DNA of 64,000 nt. Source: VFZS01 sp964353255. GTDB lineage: Bacteria; Acidobacteriota; Terriglobia; Bryobacterales; Bryobacteraceae. The stretch is from positions 28,198-92,197 of the forward strand of contig CAYGVJ010000003.1 of NCBI GenBank assembly GCA_964353255.1. The letters run 5' to 3'. The notes under the pieces were generated by a model. The model was not told the origin of the DNA. It did no database searches and was given only the letters and a program-made list of their open reading frames with translations. Within the stretch, counting starts at the first letter, position 1, and the number at the start of each line of letters is the position of its first letter. Of the stretch, positions 45,660 to 55,106 are shown one piece after another. Position numbers and translations under genes: made by a program.

Positions 45660-47147
45660 ATGCGTCGCCGCGAGTTCATTTCTCTGTTTGCAGCACCGGC
45701 TATGGCGCAGGTTTCCACGAGCGTCGAGCAGTGGGGCGTCTTCGAGCTGGCTCTGCCGGGACCGTCGAGCGGAAACCCGTTCACCGAGGTCACGCTCAGC
45801 GCGCGTTTCCGGTACGGCAGCCGGACTGCCGAGGCGGACGGATTCTACGACGGCGATGGGAGGTACCGCATCCGCTACAGTCCCGATCAGCAGGGCGAGT
45901 GGACTTACGAAATCCGAAGCAACTCTCCCGAGTTGACTGGGAAGTCGGGAGCGTTCGTCTGTGTGTCGCCTGGGGCCGGAAACCACGGCCCGGTGGCCGT
46001 CCGCGATACGTACCATTTCGCTTACGCGGATGGCACCCGCGGTTTCCCGTTCGGAACCACCTGCTACGCGTGGGCCCATCAGGCGCAGGAACTGGAGGAA
46101 CAAACCCTGGCCACGCTCGGTACGGCGCCTTTCAACAAGATCCGCATGTGCATCCTGCCGACGGAGTACGCCTACAGCGCGCAGGGGTCCCGACCCTACC
46201 CCTTCGAGCACACCGCGGAAGGCAAGCAGGATTTCACGCGTCCCCGTCCGGCCTTCTTCCGGCATCTGGAAGCGCGCGTTCTGGACTTGCAGAAGCTCGG
46301 CATCCAGGCGGACCTGATCCTCTTTCACCCCTACGGTCGCGGGGGATACGCAAACATGGGGGCCGAGGCGGACGACCGCTACCTGCGCTACGTGATCGCC
46401 CGCTTCGGCGCGTTTCGCAACGTCTGGTGGTCGATGGCGAACGAATACAACTTCGCGAAAACCAAGACGGTCGCCGATTGGGAACGGCTGGGCGCGATCC
46501 TGAAATCAAAGGACCCGTACGGACGGCTGGCCTCCATTCATAACGGCGGCGAATTGGAGAACATGTACGACCACTCGCGGCCCTGGATCACGCATGTCAG
46601 TCTCCAGAGCAGCCAAATGACCGAGGGGCGGAAAATCCGGGCGCGGTTCTTGAAGCCGGTGCTCTACGACGAATGCAAATACGAGGGCAACATATCCCGG
46701 CGCTGGGGCGACATCTCGGGGCGAGAGATGGTTCACCGCTTCTGGCTGGGCGCCATCGAAGGGTGCTACGTCGGGCACGGCGAGACCTACGAGCACCCGA
46801 GCAACGTCATCTGGGTGTCCAGGGGCGGCGTCTTGCGCGGCGAAAGCCCCAAGCGGATCGCTTTTCTGCGGGAAATCCTGGAAAACGGCCCGAAGCTGGG
46901 TCTCACACCCCTGGACTCCTACTACCCTTGCGCCGCGGTCGAGGGAGAATACTACCTCTACTACTTCGACGTTCACCAGCCGGCGCGCTACGCCTTCGGG
47001 TTGCCCGCCGGCGGCAGATTCCGTATCGACCTGATCGACCCCTGGGAGATGACCGTCACGCCGGTGGAGGGCGAGTTCCAGGGGAAGGCGCCGGTCGCCT
47101 TGCCTGGCCGGCCATACCTGGCAGCCAGGATCAGGCGGATCTCCTGA
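45660..47147 (+). CDS. Second DUF5060-DUF4038-DUF5605 apiosidase-like enzyme
   Basis: The 495-residue protein starts at ATG 45660 with AAGGGGAG upstream and has a short Tat-like signal (MRRREFISLFAAPAMAQ). It is a full-length paralogue of the enzyme at 31053. It shares [20 protein letters not shown] with acid/base Glu262, and [20 protein letters not shown] with nucleophile Glu338. The C-terminus matches the DUF5605-like region (EYYLYYFDVHQPARYAFGLP). Two divergent copies near two different TonB receptors suggest two related linkages or two cellular locations. Confidence 0.78.
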   Translation: MRRREFISLFAAPAMAQVSTSVEQWGVFELALPGPSSGNPFTEVTLSARFRYGSRTAEADGFYDGDGRYRIRYSPDQQGEWTYEIRSNSPELTGKSGAFVCVSPGAGNHGPVAVRDTYHFAYADGTRGFPFGTTCYAWAHQAQELEEQTLATLGTAPFNKIRMCILPTEYAYSAQGSRPYPFEHTAEGKQDFTRPRPAFFRHLEARVLDLQKLGIQADLILFHPYGRGGYANMGAEADDRYLRYVIARFGAFRNVWWSMANEYNFAKTKTVADWERLGAILKSKDPYGRLASIHNGGELENMYDHSRPWITHVSLQSSQMTEGRKIRARFLKPVLYDECKYEGNISRRWGDISGREMVHRFWLGAIEGCYVGHGETYEHPSNVIWVSRGGVLRGESPKRIAFLREILENGPKLGLTPLDSYYPCAAVEGEYYLYYFDVHQPARYAFGLPAGGRFRIDLIDPWEMTVTPVEGEFQGKAPVALPGRPYLAARIRRIS

Positions 47148-47209
47148 GGTCCGATTTGACAAGCGGCGGGGGAGATTGCTAGAGTCGGGCGGTGCATGGA
47201 GGGACAAAC

Positions 47210-50200
47210 ATGAATATTTATGCAGGCACCCTCAGACGGTTTGTGCTATTGTTGGCCGGGCTGCTGGCGCTCACCCCGGCCTTCGGGCAGGAGTCCCGTG
47301 GCAGCATCAGCGGCACGGTCGTCGATCCCCAGGGCGCGGTCGTGCCCGGTGCTCGCGTGGTGGTCACCAATACCCAGACCAACGTTGAGAACCATACCTC
47401 CACCAACAACACCGGGTTCTTCGAGGTGCCCTTGCTCAACCCGGGAACCTACTCGGTCAGCGTAGAGTTGGCCGGCTTCAAGAAGGCCGTGCGCAGCGGC
47501 CTGGAACTGAACGTGGGCGGCCGCCTGGCCATCGAGGTGCGGCTCGAGATGGGACAGGTGGCTGACACCGTCGAGGTCACCGGGGCGGCTCCCCTGCTGG
47601 AGACGCGATCCGCTTCCGGCGGCCGCCTGGTCAGCAACCGCGAAATCTCGCAACTGCCCGTCAACTCCATGAACCCGTTCCTGCTGGCCGGCCTCGCCGC
47701 GGGCATGCAGTGGACCGGCACCCCCAGCGGGATGCAGCGCGCCTTCGACGTCGGCGGGACGACGTCGTTCAATACCGCCGGCAGCGTCGGGCAGAATGAG
47801 TACTCCATCGACGGGGCCCCCGTCACTGGCACCGAACGCCGCGTGGGGTACGTTCCGCCCCTCGACGCAGTTGCCGAATTCAAGCTCGAGACGGCGACTT
47901 TCGACGCCTCGTTTGGTCACACGTCGGGGGCGACCGTCAATGTCAGCAGCAGGTCCGGGACCAACACATTGCATGGCTCGGTCTTCGACCAGCACTGGCA
48001 GAATCGGTGGAACGCCACGCCGCATTTCACCCGCCTGGCCTACGAGAGCCAGGTCCGGGCGGGTACCAAGAAGCCCGGCGATCCGAAGCAGACCAGCGGC
48101 CGCTCGAACAACTACGGCGGTTCCCTGGGAGGTCCGCTGCGCATCCCCAGACTGTTCGACGGCCGCGACAAGCTGTTCTTCTTTGCCAGCTACAACGGCT
48201 ACGCCGTCGATTCCGCGGGGACGGGGGCCCGTTCGGTGCCGCACGACTCCTGGTACAACGGGGATTTCTCCGACATTCAGGCCGTGGACGCGGTCAAGTA
48301 TACGATCTACGATCCGCGTTCGGCCCGGCTGGAAGGCAGCCGCGTGGTCCGCACGCCCTTTCCGGGCAACAAGGGCGTTCCCGTGCTCAACTCGGTCTAC
48401 AGCTACTACGCCAAGCTCTATCCCAAAGCCACCAACACGCCCGGCTTCGTGACTGCCGAAGGGATGAACAACCATTTCGACCCGGCGGTCGGTCAAAAGG
48501 ACCGCTACCAGTCCATCATGAACCGCTATGACTACAATGTTTCCGACTCGCAGAGGGCCTATATGAAGTGGTATTGGACCCTGAGACACGACTATACCGG
48601 GGACTGGGCCAAGGACACCCTGCCCGGTCTGGCTGACGGCGGCGGATACCGCATCGCCGTGGGCGGCTCGGTGAATTACCTGTGGACCATCAGCAATGCG
48701 GATCTTCTGGACCTCGGCGTCAGCGCGACACGCTTCATGGAGGGTTTGGTCATTCCCGTGCAAACGTCCTTGAAGCCCACCGACGCCGGTTTCTCCAAGT
48801 ACCTCGATGAGAAGGCGGGAGCCTTCACCCAGTTGCCCCGGGTCGCCTTTTCCACGCTTCAGACCATCAGCAGAGAGTATGCTTACAAGGCCTATAGGGG
48901 CAAGAGTCTGACGCTGGAGCTCAAACCCAGCATGAACTCCGTGCGCGGCTCGCATACGCTCAAATACGGCTGGAGTGAGCGGCGCTATCGGCAGCCGATT
49001 AGGAACCCCGCCTACTCCTCGGGCTCCTTCACCTTTTCCAACACTTACATGCGCGCGACGGACGCCACCACCACGGCCTCGACCTACGGCTTGGAGTTTG
49101 CCGCATTCATGATGGGCGTGCCCACTTCGAGCACCATCGACACGAACGATTCGGCGTTCTGGTCTACCCGCTATCGCGCGCTGTACTTGCAGGATGAGTG
49201 GCGGGCCACCCGGCGCCTGACTTTCAGCCTCGGCCTGCGCTACGAACGGGAGGGCGGCATTAGGGAACGATTCAACCGCGGCATCGGCCCCCAGTTTTAT
49301 TTCGACACCAAGCTGCCCATCACCGACCTGGTGCAGGCCGCGTATGCGAAGAGCCCGCTTACCGAATTGTCCGCCTCGGCCTTCCAGGTCCTGGGAGGAA
49401 CGGAATACCTGGGCGTGCGCCACGATCAATTCAGCGCTGGAACGCAGCACTTGCTGCCGCGTGCCGGCGTTGCGCTCATGCTCGATGACAAGACCGTCGT
49501 TCGTGGCGGCTACGGATGGTTTTACGACACCCTCAATGCGCTGAACACCGTGCGCCCCAGCCAGTTCGGTTACAGTCAGCCCACCGCCACCACCACCAGC
49601 ACCGACCTTGGACTCAGTTTCTGCTGCGGCGTGGCTTCGGCCGCCAATCTCAGCGCGGGCCGTACCCCAATGAACGATCCCTTCCCGGTGCGCGCGGATG
49701 GCACCCGGTTTGACTCTCCGTATGGCAACTCCCTCGGCTCGCTGGCGAACGTCGGCCAGAGCTTGACCGCCTACCCGTGGGATTTTCGCCCGGATTCGCA
49801 ACAGCGCTGGAGAATCGGAGTGCAGCGGCAACTTCCAGGGGATTTCGTGGTGGAGGTGGCTTACTCCGGAGCCAGATCGAGATTCTGGAATCCGCCGCGC
49901 ATCAACTACCTGCCCCAGCAGTATTGGGCCACTGGCAACGTCCGAAATCAGGCCGTGGACGATGACATGAACAGGAATGTCACCAATCCTTTCTACATCG
50001 GCAACCTCGCCGCCCTGGCGACGTCTTCGCCGGTACTGTACAACTACCTGAGCACCCAAAGCCTGTTCACGTCCACGACGATTCGCAAGAACACGCTGCT
50101 GCGGAGCTTCCCCCAGATGGGGACGCTCACCGGGATTCGGCCGGGTGGCGATTTTGACTCCGCCCGAAGCCCGAACGCGTACAAGGACCTCCAAGTGCAA

Positions 50201-50911
50201 TTGGAGAAGCGGTTTTCCCGAGGTTTCCAGACCGCGGTCCTGTACACCAGGGCTTGGGACGATGTGCAAAGCACCTACCTGAACGAGTTCGACGTGAAAC
50301 CGACTGGTATGCCCGTCACAGACGTCCGGCCCCACCGTTTCGTGTGGAGCGGCATTTTTGAAGTGCCGTTCGGCCAAGGCCGAAAGTGGCTGGCTAAAAA
50401 CCCGCTGCGATTCGTGGCGGGAGACTGGCAGTTGAGCTGGATTTATCAGTTTCAGGTCGGCCCCCCGATGTCATGGTCGAACCGGTTCTTCTACGGGGAC
50501 CTGAGTCAGCTTCCCCAGATCGCCAATCACGATGCGGCGCACGCGGCCAATATCCACGTGTGGTTCGATCCGAACATCGCCTACAAAGGCACCGGGGCGG
50601 TTCCGGCGGGGTTCGTTGGCTTCGATGGACGCAGCGCCTCCCAGCCTGGGACGTTCCACGTGCGCGTGTTCCCGGTGCGCATCGACTCGATGCGCGCGGA
50701 TGGCATCCGCAACTGGGACTTGAAGCTCCTGCGCAGCTTCCGCTTTACCGAACGGGTGAGGTTGGTCCTGGCGATGGACGCGCTGAACGCCACGAATCAC
50801 ACGAACTTCAGCGCGCCCAGCACTGACCCGACCAGCACCACCTTCGGCACCGTGACCAGCGCGCTGGGTTCGCCGCGGGTGCTTCAGTTGAACATGCGTG
50901 TCGAGTTCTAA
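47210..50911 (+). CDS. TonB-dependent receptor with carboxypeptidase-regulatory-like N-terminus
   Basis: With the ATG at 47210 (GGAGGG upstream) the protein has 1233 residues. A signal peptide ends at AFGQ, followed by a carboxypeptidase-regulatory-like domain (GSISGTVVDPQGAVVPGARV), a plug (SRSGTNTLHGSVFDQ) and a barrel ending LNMRVEF. Its upstream region lacks the palindrome found at the other two receptors, and the gene follows the DUF5060/DUF4038 enzyme by 62 bp on the same strand. It is therefore likely expressed with the 43.6-47.1 kb genes under a different control. Confidence 0.9.
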   Translation: MNIYAGTLRRFVLLLAGLLALTPAFGQESRGSISGTVVDPQGAVVPGARVVVTNTQTNVENHTSTNNTGFFEVPLLNPGTYSVSVELAGFKKAVRSGLELNVGGRLAIEVRLEMGQVADTVEVTGAAPLLETRSASGGRLVSNREISQLPVNSMNPFLLAGLAAGMQWTGTPSGMQRAFDVGGTTSFNTAGSVGQNEYSIDGAPVTGTERRVGYVPPLDAVAEFKLETATFDASFGHTSGATVNVSSRSGTNTLHGSVFDQHWQNRWNATPHFTRLAYESQVRAGTKKPGDPKQTSGRSNNYGGSLGGPLRIPRLFDGRDKLFFFASYNGYAVDSAGTGARSVPHDSWYNGDFSDIQAVDAVKYTIYDPRSARLEGSRVVRTPFPGNKGVPVLNSVYSYYAKLYPKATNTPGFVTAEGMNNHFDPAVGQKDRYQSIMNRYDYNVSDSQRAYMKWYWTLRHDYTGDWAKDTLPGLADGGGYRIAVGGSVNYLWTISNADLLDLGVSATRFMEGLVIPVQTSLKPTDAGFSKYLDEKAGAFTQLPRVAFSTLQTISREYAYKAYRGKSLTLELKPSMNSVRGSHTLKYGWSERRYRQPIRNPAYSSGSFTFSNTYMRATDATTTASTYGLEFAAFMMGVPTSSTIDTNDSAFWSTRYRALYLQDEWRATRRLTFSLGLRYEREGGIRERFNRGIGPQFYFDTKLPITDLVQAAYAKSPLTELSASAFQVLGGTEYLGVRHDQFSAGTQHLLPRAGVALMLDDKTVVRGGYGWFYDTLNALNTVRPSQFGYSQPTATTTSTDLGLSFCCGVASAANLSAGRTPMNDPFPVRADGTRFDSPYGNSLGSLANVGQSLTAYPWDFRPDSQQRWRIGVQRQLPGDFVVEVAYSGARSRFWNPPRINYLPQQYWATGNVRNQAVDDDMNRNVTNPFYIGNLAALATSSPVLYNYLSTQSLFTSTTIRKNTLLRSFPQMGTLTGIRPGGDFDSARSPNAYKDLQVQLEKRFSRGFQTAVLYTRAWDDVQSTYLNEFDVKPTGMPVTDVRPHRFVWSGIFEVPFGQGRKWLAKNPLRFVAGDWQLSWIYQFQVGPPMSWSNRFFYGDLSQLPQIANHDAAHAANIHVWFDPNIAYKGTGAVPAGFVGFDGRSASQPGTFHVRVFPVRIDSMRADGIRNWDLKLLRSFRFTERVRLVLAMDALNATNHTNFSAPSTDPTSTTFGTVTSALGSPRVLQLNMRVEF

Positions 50912-51167
50912 TCATCAAGTGCGGGCCGCCTGGCCGGCGGCCTGCCCCGAAAGGTGCAAGGACCGGAATGCCACGGCGGCGCTGACCAAGCTGCTGGCGG
51001 GAACCTGCCTGGGTGGCAGCGAGAACGACGACGCCTGGGACGTGGCCGTGGATCTCCGGGGAGACGTCTACGTCGCTGGCCTGACCGGATCGGCCGATTT
51101 CCCCGTCTCCGCCCGCGCCTACGGCAGGGCTTTCGACCAGCTCGTCGCCCTCATGGAAAAACGGTAG
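50898..51167 (+). pseudogene. Internally deleted remnant of an SBBP-ankyrin gene
   Basis: From about 50970 the frame reads LTKLLAGTCLGGSENDDAWD and RGDVYVAGLTGSADFPVSAR, then jumps to FDQLVALMEKR and stop. These are an inner propeller repeat and the exact C-terminal end of the SBBP-ankyrin protein at 56162-58534 (LTKLLAATYLGG; SADFPVSARAYGR; SFDQLVALMEKR). The whole ankyrin region and most repeats are missing. It is best read as the collapsed relic of a duplicated copy. Confidence 0.8.
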
Positions 51168-51194
51168 GCGACTACTGGCCGAGCCCGCCTGGGC

Positions 51195-52553
51195 TCAGTC
51201 GGCCTGGCGCAGAGGAGAGCGTCCGGTGAGCCGACCGGTCAGTTCCACCAGCATGGAGGCCGCCAGGTGCTCCGGATCCAGCAGCACCAGCGGCAGCCCC
51301 CGCCTGTCCGCCATGATGCAGGCATCGGCGGCCGGAGGAATCACAGCCAGCACCGGGCAGCTCAGTTGCGCGCCAATTTCGGCCAGCGTCATAGGGGCCG
51401 ACAGCGCCGTGCGATTGACCACCACGGCGCTCAGCCGCGTGGGGTTCACACCCCAGGACAGCACTTGCTCGACCATCACCCGGGCGCACCGCACCGCGAG
51501 GGGCTCGCGGTCCAGAACCACGCTGAGCTGCTCGCAGCGGCGCGCCGCGGCTTGCGCCGCGCAGCAGGGCCGCGCCGTCAAGTCCAGCACGGTGTAGTCC
51601 GACNNNNNNNNNNNNNNNNNNNNNNNNNNNNNNNNNNNNNNNNNNNNNNNNNNNNNNNNNNNNNNNNNNNNNNNNNNNNNNNNNNNNNNNNNNNNNNNNN
51701 NNNCTTGCGCCGCGCAGCAGGGCCGCGCCGTCAAGTCCAGCACGGTGTAGTCCGACAGGCGGGCCGCCGCGCTCAGGATGGCCTCCCCCTGCTGCGAGGT
51801 GATCTCCTCGGCGCCCAGCCCCGGCCGCCCGGGCAGATAGCGGATGCCGCAGGAGGTCCTCGACAGCCGCGCCGCCACTTCCTCTGCACTGATTTGGTCC
51901 GGCGCCAGCCTCAGCAGGTCGCTTAACCCGGCGCTCGTCTGCTGGCCGAAGTGCAGGGCCAGCGTGCCGCCGGCGTCCGCCAGTTCCACCACCGTGACGT
52001 CGGGGACTTGGCCGGCCAGGACCGCGGCCACGTTCAGCGCCACGGTAGTGGTTCCCACCCCGCCCTTGGCTCCGGCAAAGCCCAGGATCCGCCCTAGCGG
52101 TCTGCGGCCGTTGCCCTGGGATCGGCTCTCCGCCGCCAGCTTGGTGCGCACGGCGTGCCGCTCCACAGCGTAGTACAGCGAGCGGCCCAGCCTCGGCCCG
52201 GCTACTTCGCCTTTGACCAGGTAGTCCTGGGCGCCTTCCTGTACCAGCCGCAGCGCCAGGAATTCGCTGTCCAGGCAGGTGAGCACCACGATGGGAACCT
52301 CCCCGCAGGCCGCCTGCAACCGGCGAAACGATTCCAGGCCCGTGCTGTCGGGCAGCGTCAGGTCCAGCAGGATCACGTCGATCCCGGGCGTCTCCAGCCG
52401 GTGTAGCGCGGCCGCCAGGCGCTCCGCGGTCTCGATCCGGAACCGGCCCCCTTGCGAGCTGAGCCCGGCGGATACCACCAGCACATCGTCGGGGTCGTCC
52501 TCCACCAGCAGGACGCTGATCTTTTTGGCGGTGGTCTCGGTCATCAACGGCAT
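51195..52553 (-). CDS. CpaE-like protein: response-regulator receiver plus MinD/ParA-type ATPase
   Basis: The receiver domain (about residues 12-130) has SVLLVEDDPDDVLVVSAG with the acidic pocket, DVILLDLTLPDSTG with the phospho-acceptor Asp, and YLVKGEV. A MinD/ParA-type ATPase follows (ILGFAGAKGGVGTTTVALNV, a deviant Walker A with the signature lysine). This is the CpaE layout of type IV/Flp pilus localisation proteins, but no cpa/tad genes are present. It contains the 100-N gap; removing the gap and one 53-bp duplicate leaves a continuous frame. A TGATG junction and SD link it to the response regulator upstream. Confidence 0.8.
   Translation of the reverse strand: MPLMTETTAKKISVLLVEDDPDDVLVVSAGLSSQGGRFRIETAERLAAALHRLETPGIDVILLDLTLPDSTGLESFRRLQAACGEVPIVVLTCLDSEFLALRLVQEGAQDYLVKGEVAGPRLGRSLYYAVERHAVRTKLAAESRSQGNGRRPLGRILGFAGAKGGVGTTTVALNVAAVLAGQVPDVTVVELADAGGTLALHFGQQTSAGLSDLLRLAPDQISAEEVAARLSRTSCGIRYLPGRPGLGAEEITSQQGEAILSAAARLSDYTVLDLTARPCCAAQXXXXXXXXXXXXXXXXXXXXXXXXXXXXXXXXXXSDYTVLDLTARPCCAAQAAARRCEQLSVVLDREPLAVRCARVMVEQVLSWGVNPTRLSAVVVNRTALSAPMTLAEIGAQLSCPVLAVIPPAADACIMADRRGLPLVLLDPEHLAASMLVELTGRLTGRSPLRQAD
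51604..51703. other. 100-N scaffold gap with identical 53-bp flanks
   Basis: The bases immediately before (51551-51603) and after (51704-51756) the gap are identical over 53 bp. The gap is therefore not missing sequence but an unmerged overlap between two contigs. Gap plus one flank is 153 bp, a multiple of three, which is why the frame appears to continue. Confidence 0.92.
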
Positions 52554-53032
52554 AGTAGTATCCCCTTCTGACTGTCGGCTGCCGTCTCGGGGGGGAGTAG
52601 GACGGTCTCCAGCCAGTATCTGCGGAGGAGCCTCATCAACTCCACCAAGCCCGCGAAGGACGGCGGTTTGGTAAAGAACGAATTCCCACCCGCCTGGTAG
52701 ACGTGGTGGATGTCCTCGGCGGCGTTGGAGGTGGTCAGCACCACCACCGGAATCGAGCGCAACGCCACGTCGGCCTTGACCATGCGGAGCGCGTCACGCC
52801 CGTCCAGCTTCGGCAGGTTCAGGTCCAGCAGGATCAAGCCGGGCCGCGGCGCCTCCGCCGCGCCAGCATACTTCCCGCCCCGGCGCAGGTAGTCGAGCAG
52901 CTCCTCGCCGTCCCGAACCCACCGGAAGTCCGCCACCAGTGGCGCCACGCCACAGGCCAGTTCGGTCAGGATGCGGTCCTCCGGGTCGTCTTCGACCACC
53001 AGGACGGTAACGGGCCGGGCCGGCCGCGTCAT
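52544..53032 (-). CDS. CheY/Rcp-type single-domain response regulator
   Basis: The 162-residue protein is one receiver domain. VLVVEDDPEDRILTELA gives the acidic pocket, LILLDLNLPKLDG gives the phospho-acceptor Asp, VVVLTTS gives the conserved Thr/Ser, and FFTKPPSF gives the Lys. This is the Rcp1-like form that commonly partners phytochrome-type kinases. It overlaps the kinase upstream by ATGA and the CpaE-like gene downstream by TGATG, so the three form one operon and probably one signalling path. Confidence 0.88.
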   Translation of the reverse strand: MTRPARPVTVLVVEDDPEDRILTELACGVAPLVADFRWVRDGEELLDYLRRGGKYAGAAEAPRPGLILLDLNLPKLDGRDALRMVKADVALRSIPVVVLTTSNAAEDIHHVYQAGGNSFFTKPPSFAGLVELMRLLRRYWLETVLLPPETAADSQKGILLCR

Positions 53033-54486
53033 GTTGCACTCCCGGGCGGCGACGGAGACACGGCCGCGCCGGGCGCGGCCGGAAGCGCGACCACGAAGGT
53101 CGAGCCGTGGCCCGGCCGGCTGCGCGCGGAGATGGCCCCGCCATGGCGCTCCACAATCCGCCGGCAGACCGACAGACCCAGGCCGGTACCGTCGTATTCG
53201 CCTCTACCGTGTAGCCGGCGGAAGGGCGCAAAGACCGCCTCCGCATACTGCTCCTCGAAGCCGATCCCGTTGTCGCGCACTTCCACCTGGCAGCGTCCAC
53301 CCGCCCGCCGGGCGCCACTGACGGTGACTTCCGGAGGCACGTCCTTGCGGCGGAATTTCAGGGCGTTGCCGATCAGGTTCTGGAGCAACTGCCGCATCTG
53401 CGTGGGATCGGCCAGCACGGCCGGCAGCTCGCCGATCTCGACCCGGCCCCCCACCGCCTGGATCTGCAACTCCAGATCGCAGACCACCTCCCGTGCCACC
53501 CGCCCCAGGTCCACGATCTCGGGCTCGGGCGGCGTCTGGGCCACCCGGGACAGTGTGAGCAGATCCCGCACCAGCGTCCGCATGCGTTCGGCGGCGCTGT
53601 ACACCCGGTCCAGGTACTGGCGGCCCTGCTCGTCGAGAGCCGTGGCACAGGACAGCTTCAGCAAATCACTGAACGCCTGGATCTTGCGCAACGGCTCCTG
53701 CATGTCGTGCGAGGCGGCGGCGGCAAAGTCCGCCAGTTCCTGGTTGCTGGCCTCCAGCCGGGAGTTGGATTCGCGCAAGGCCTCCTCGGCGCGCTTGCGC
53801 GCGGTGATATCGCGCATGAAGCAGTAGTGGCCGGCGGGCTGGCCATCCACGCCGCCGCGCGCCACCATCACGACCTGCATGGCGAATACGGAGCCGTCCC
53901 GGCGCAGTCCCCGGGCTTCGCACTCCGCCTTACTCGCCTCCCGCACTTGCCGGAAGGTCTCCCACAGCCTCTGCCGGTCTTCCGGATGCACCGTTTCCAG
54001 CCAGGGCATGGCCAGCATCTCCGCGGGCGTCCAGCCCAGCACGCCGGCATACGCCTGGTTAACGGCCGTGAAACTGCCGTCAAGGTCCAGCCAGGCGATC
54101 CCCCCTACGGCGTTCTCCAGCGCCGCCGCCAGTTCGCGCAGTTCGCCCTGGGCGGATGCCGCGATCAGTCCCCGGGCCGCCTCTCGCGCCTCCCGCTCCT
54201 TGCGGACGACTTGGCTGCGCCAGTGGATCAGCAGCGTGAGCAGCCCGCTCAGCAGCAGGCCCCCTACCAGGTAGATCCGCGGCGCCGGAAACTGCTTCTC
54301 GGCCAACAACTCCTCCGTCGGCCGGCCCTGCAAGCTCCACGTGGTTCCAGGCAGCCGGACGTGCCGGGCGAAGTCCCAGGAGATCAACAGGGCCAGCGAG
54401 GACAGCGCCACTGCCACCACGACCGCCCACCGGCTGACCGACCGATGGCCTCGCCGAGGGTTCCCGCTGGCTCGGTCAAACACCAT
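53029..54486 (-). CDS. Membrane PAS-domain sensor histidine kinase
   Basis: With the ATG at 54486 (GGAG upstream; an upstream ATG at 54543 lacks a ribosome site) the protein has 485 residues. Two transmembrane segments (VVVAVALSSLALLISW and YLVGGLLLSGLLTLLI) flank a short periplasmic loop. A PAS domain follows (LDGSFTAVNQAYAGVLGWTP), then a HisKA domain with H-box AAASHDMQEPLRKI and a HATPase with NLIGNALKFR, DNGIGFEEQYAEAVF and GTGLGLSVCRRIVERHGG. It should phosphorylate the adjacent single-domain regulator and the CpaE-like receiver. Its signal is unknown. Confidence 0.87.
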   Translation of the reverse strand: MVFDRASGNPRRGHRSVSRWAVVVAVALSSLALLISWDFARHVRLPGTTWSLQGRPTEELLAEKQFPAPRIYLVGGLLLSGLLTLLIHWRSQVVRKEREAREAARGLIAASAQGELRELAAALENAVGGIAWLDLDGSFTAVNQAYAGVLGWTPAEMLAMPWLETVHPEDRQRLWETFRQVREASKAECEARGLRRDGSVFAMQVVMVARGGVDGQPAGHYCFMRDITARKRAEEALRESNSRLEASNQELADFAAAASHDMQEPLRKIQAFSDLLKLSCATALDEQGRQYLDRVYSAAERMRTLVRDLLTLSRVAQTPPEPEIVDLGRVAREVVCDLELQIQAVGGRVEIGELPAVLADPTQMRQLLQNLIGNALKFRRKDVPPEVTVSGARRAGGRCQVEVRDNGIGFEEQYAEAVFAPFRRLHGRGEYDGTGLGLSVCRRIVERHGGAISARSRPGHGSTFVVALPAAPGAAVSPSPPGSAT

Positions 54487-54563
54487 GGCGACTCCTGGTA
54501 TCCGCGCGCTGCTACCGCCGCGGCTCACTTCATCCCTACTCATCGGCAAGTGGAGGTGCCACT

Positions 54564-54803
54564 ATGAGCACGGACGCCCGGGCGTTCCGGTCTGCTCCGG
54601 GTCGTCGGGCTCGCCTGGCTCGCTCCCAAGCGGGCCTCGTGGTGGGGGCCAGCACGCTTGGTCCGCAGGCTCCGTACACCCGGCCCCCACTGTTCAGGGA
54701 CGCGGTTTCAAGGCCCGGACATCAAACGTCTCGGCGGGGATGCTCTCCAGCAGTCCATAGGTCAGGTACTCCTCGGTGGTGGCAACTTCCCCGTTGCGCT
54801 TGA
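54564..54803 (+). pseudogene. Possible truncated gene start
   Basis: A strong GGAGGTG lies 5-8 nt before ATG 54564. The first 50 codons (MSTDARAFRSAPGRRARLAR onward) precede the point at 54715 where a gene fragment from the opposite strand begins. It could be the stub of a gene whose remainder was lost when the mosaic formed, or chance. No family is recognisable. Confidence 0.2.
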
Positions 54804-54809
54804 AGACCA
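54715..54809 (-). pseudogene. C-terminal fragment of a LolA-like/outer-membrane lipoprotein-sorting-type gene
   Basis: The frame reads VFKRNGEVATTEEYLTYGLL followed by a variant end. It matches the last 35 residues of the intact gene at 59129-59872. The upstream 85% of the gene is absent; homology stops at 54809/54810, where a different fragment begins. Confidence 0.8.
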
Positions 54810-55106
54810 GCGACCGCAAAGTCGGGGTAACAGACGCTGGCGTGACCGATGTCGGCAGCGTCCTCTTCGCGGAACGCCTTGGCCCAAAGGCACTGGGTGA
54901 TACGGAATTCGAAGGCTTGGGCGCTGTCCTCCACAATCTCGTAAACGAGAGCATGTTGATAGAGGGGCGGCGGCGATTTCAGGCCGGCGACCCAGGTGGC
55001 GAAGTCGCGCTTGGGTAGCGGCTTTCCCGCCATTCCTTTTCTCGCCATCTCACCCGTGATCTCATGGAGCAGGCCAATGAACTTCTCGTTTCCGATGCGC
55101 GCCGCC
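54810..55106 (-). pseudogene. Fragment of an ATC-hydrolase-like gene (297-bp duplicate)
   Basis: This segment is identical to 60214-60510 except for two bases. It encodes the middle of an L-2-amino-thiazoline-4-carboxylate-hydrolase-like protein (GLLHEITGEMARKGMAGKP, AFEFRITQCLWAKAF). Neither end is continuous with its own gene: a LolA-like fragment follows and a Rieske fragment precedes it, both out of frame. The near identity shows that the duplication is recent or maintained by gene conversion. Confidence 0.85.

Noticed and set aside
47246..50377. A 1043-codon open frame antisense to the third TonB receptor, and similar long antisense frames at 9092-10648, 12217-13428 and 23597-25033
   Set aside because: They are products of high GC at codon position 3. 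They show no domain, no consistent start signal, and lie wholly opposite well-supported genes.
51551..51756. Tandem 53-bp repeat in the CpaE-like gene
   Set aside because: The copies are exactly at the two edges of a 100-N gap, so this is a contig-end overlap, not a biological repeat.
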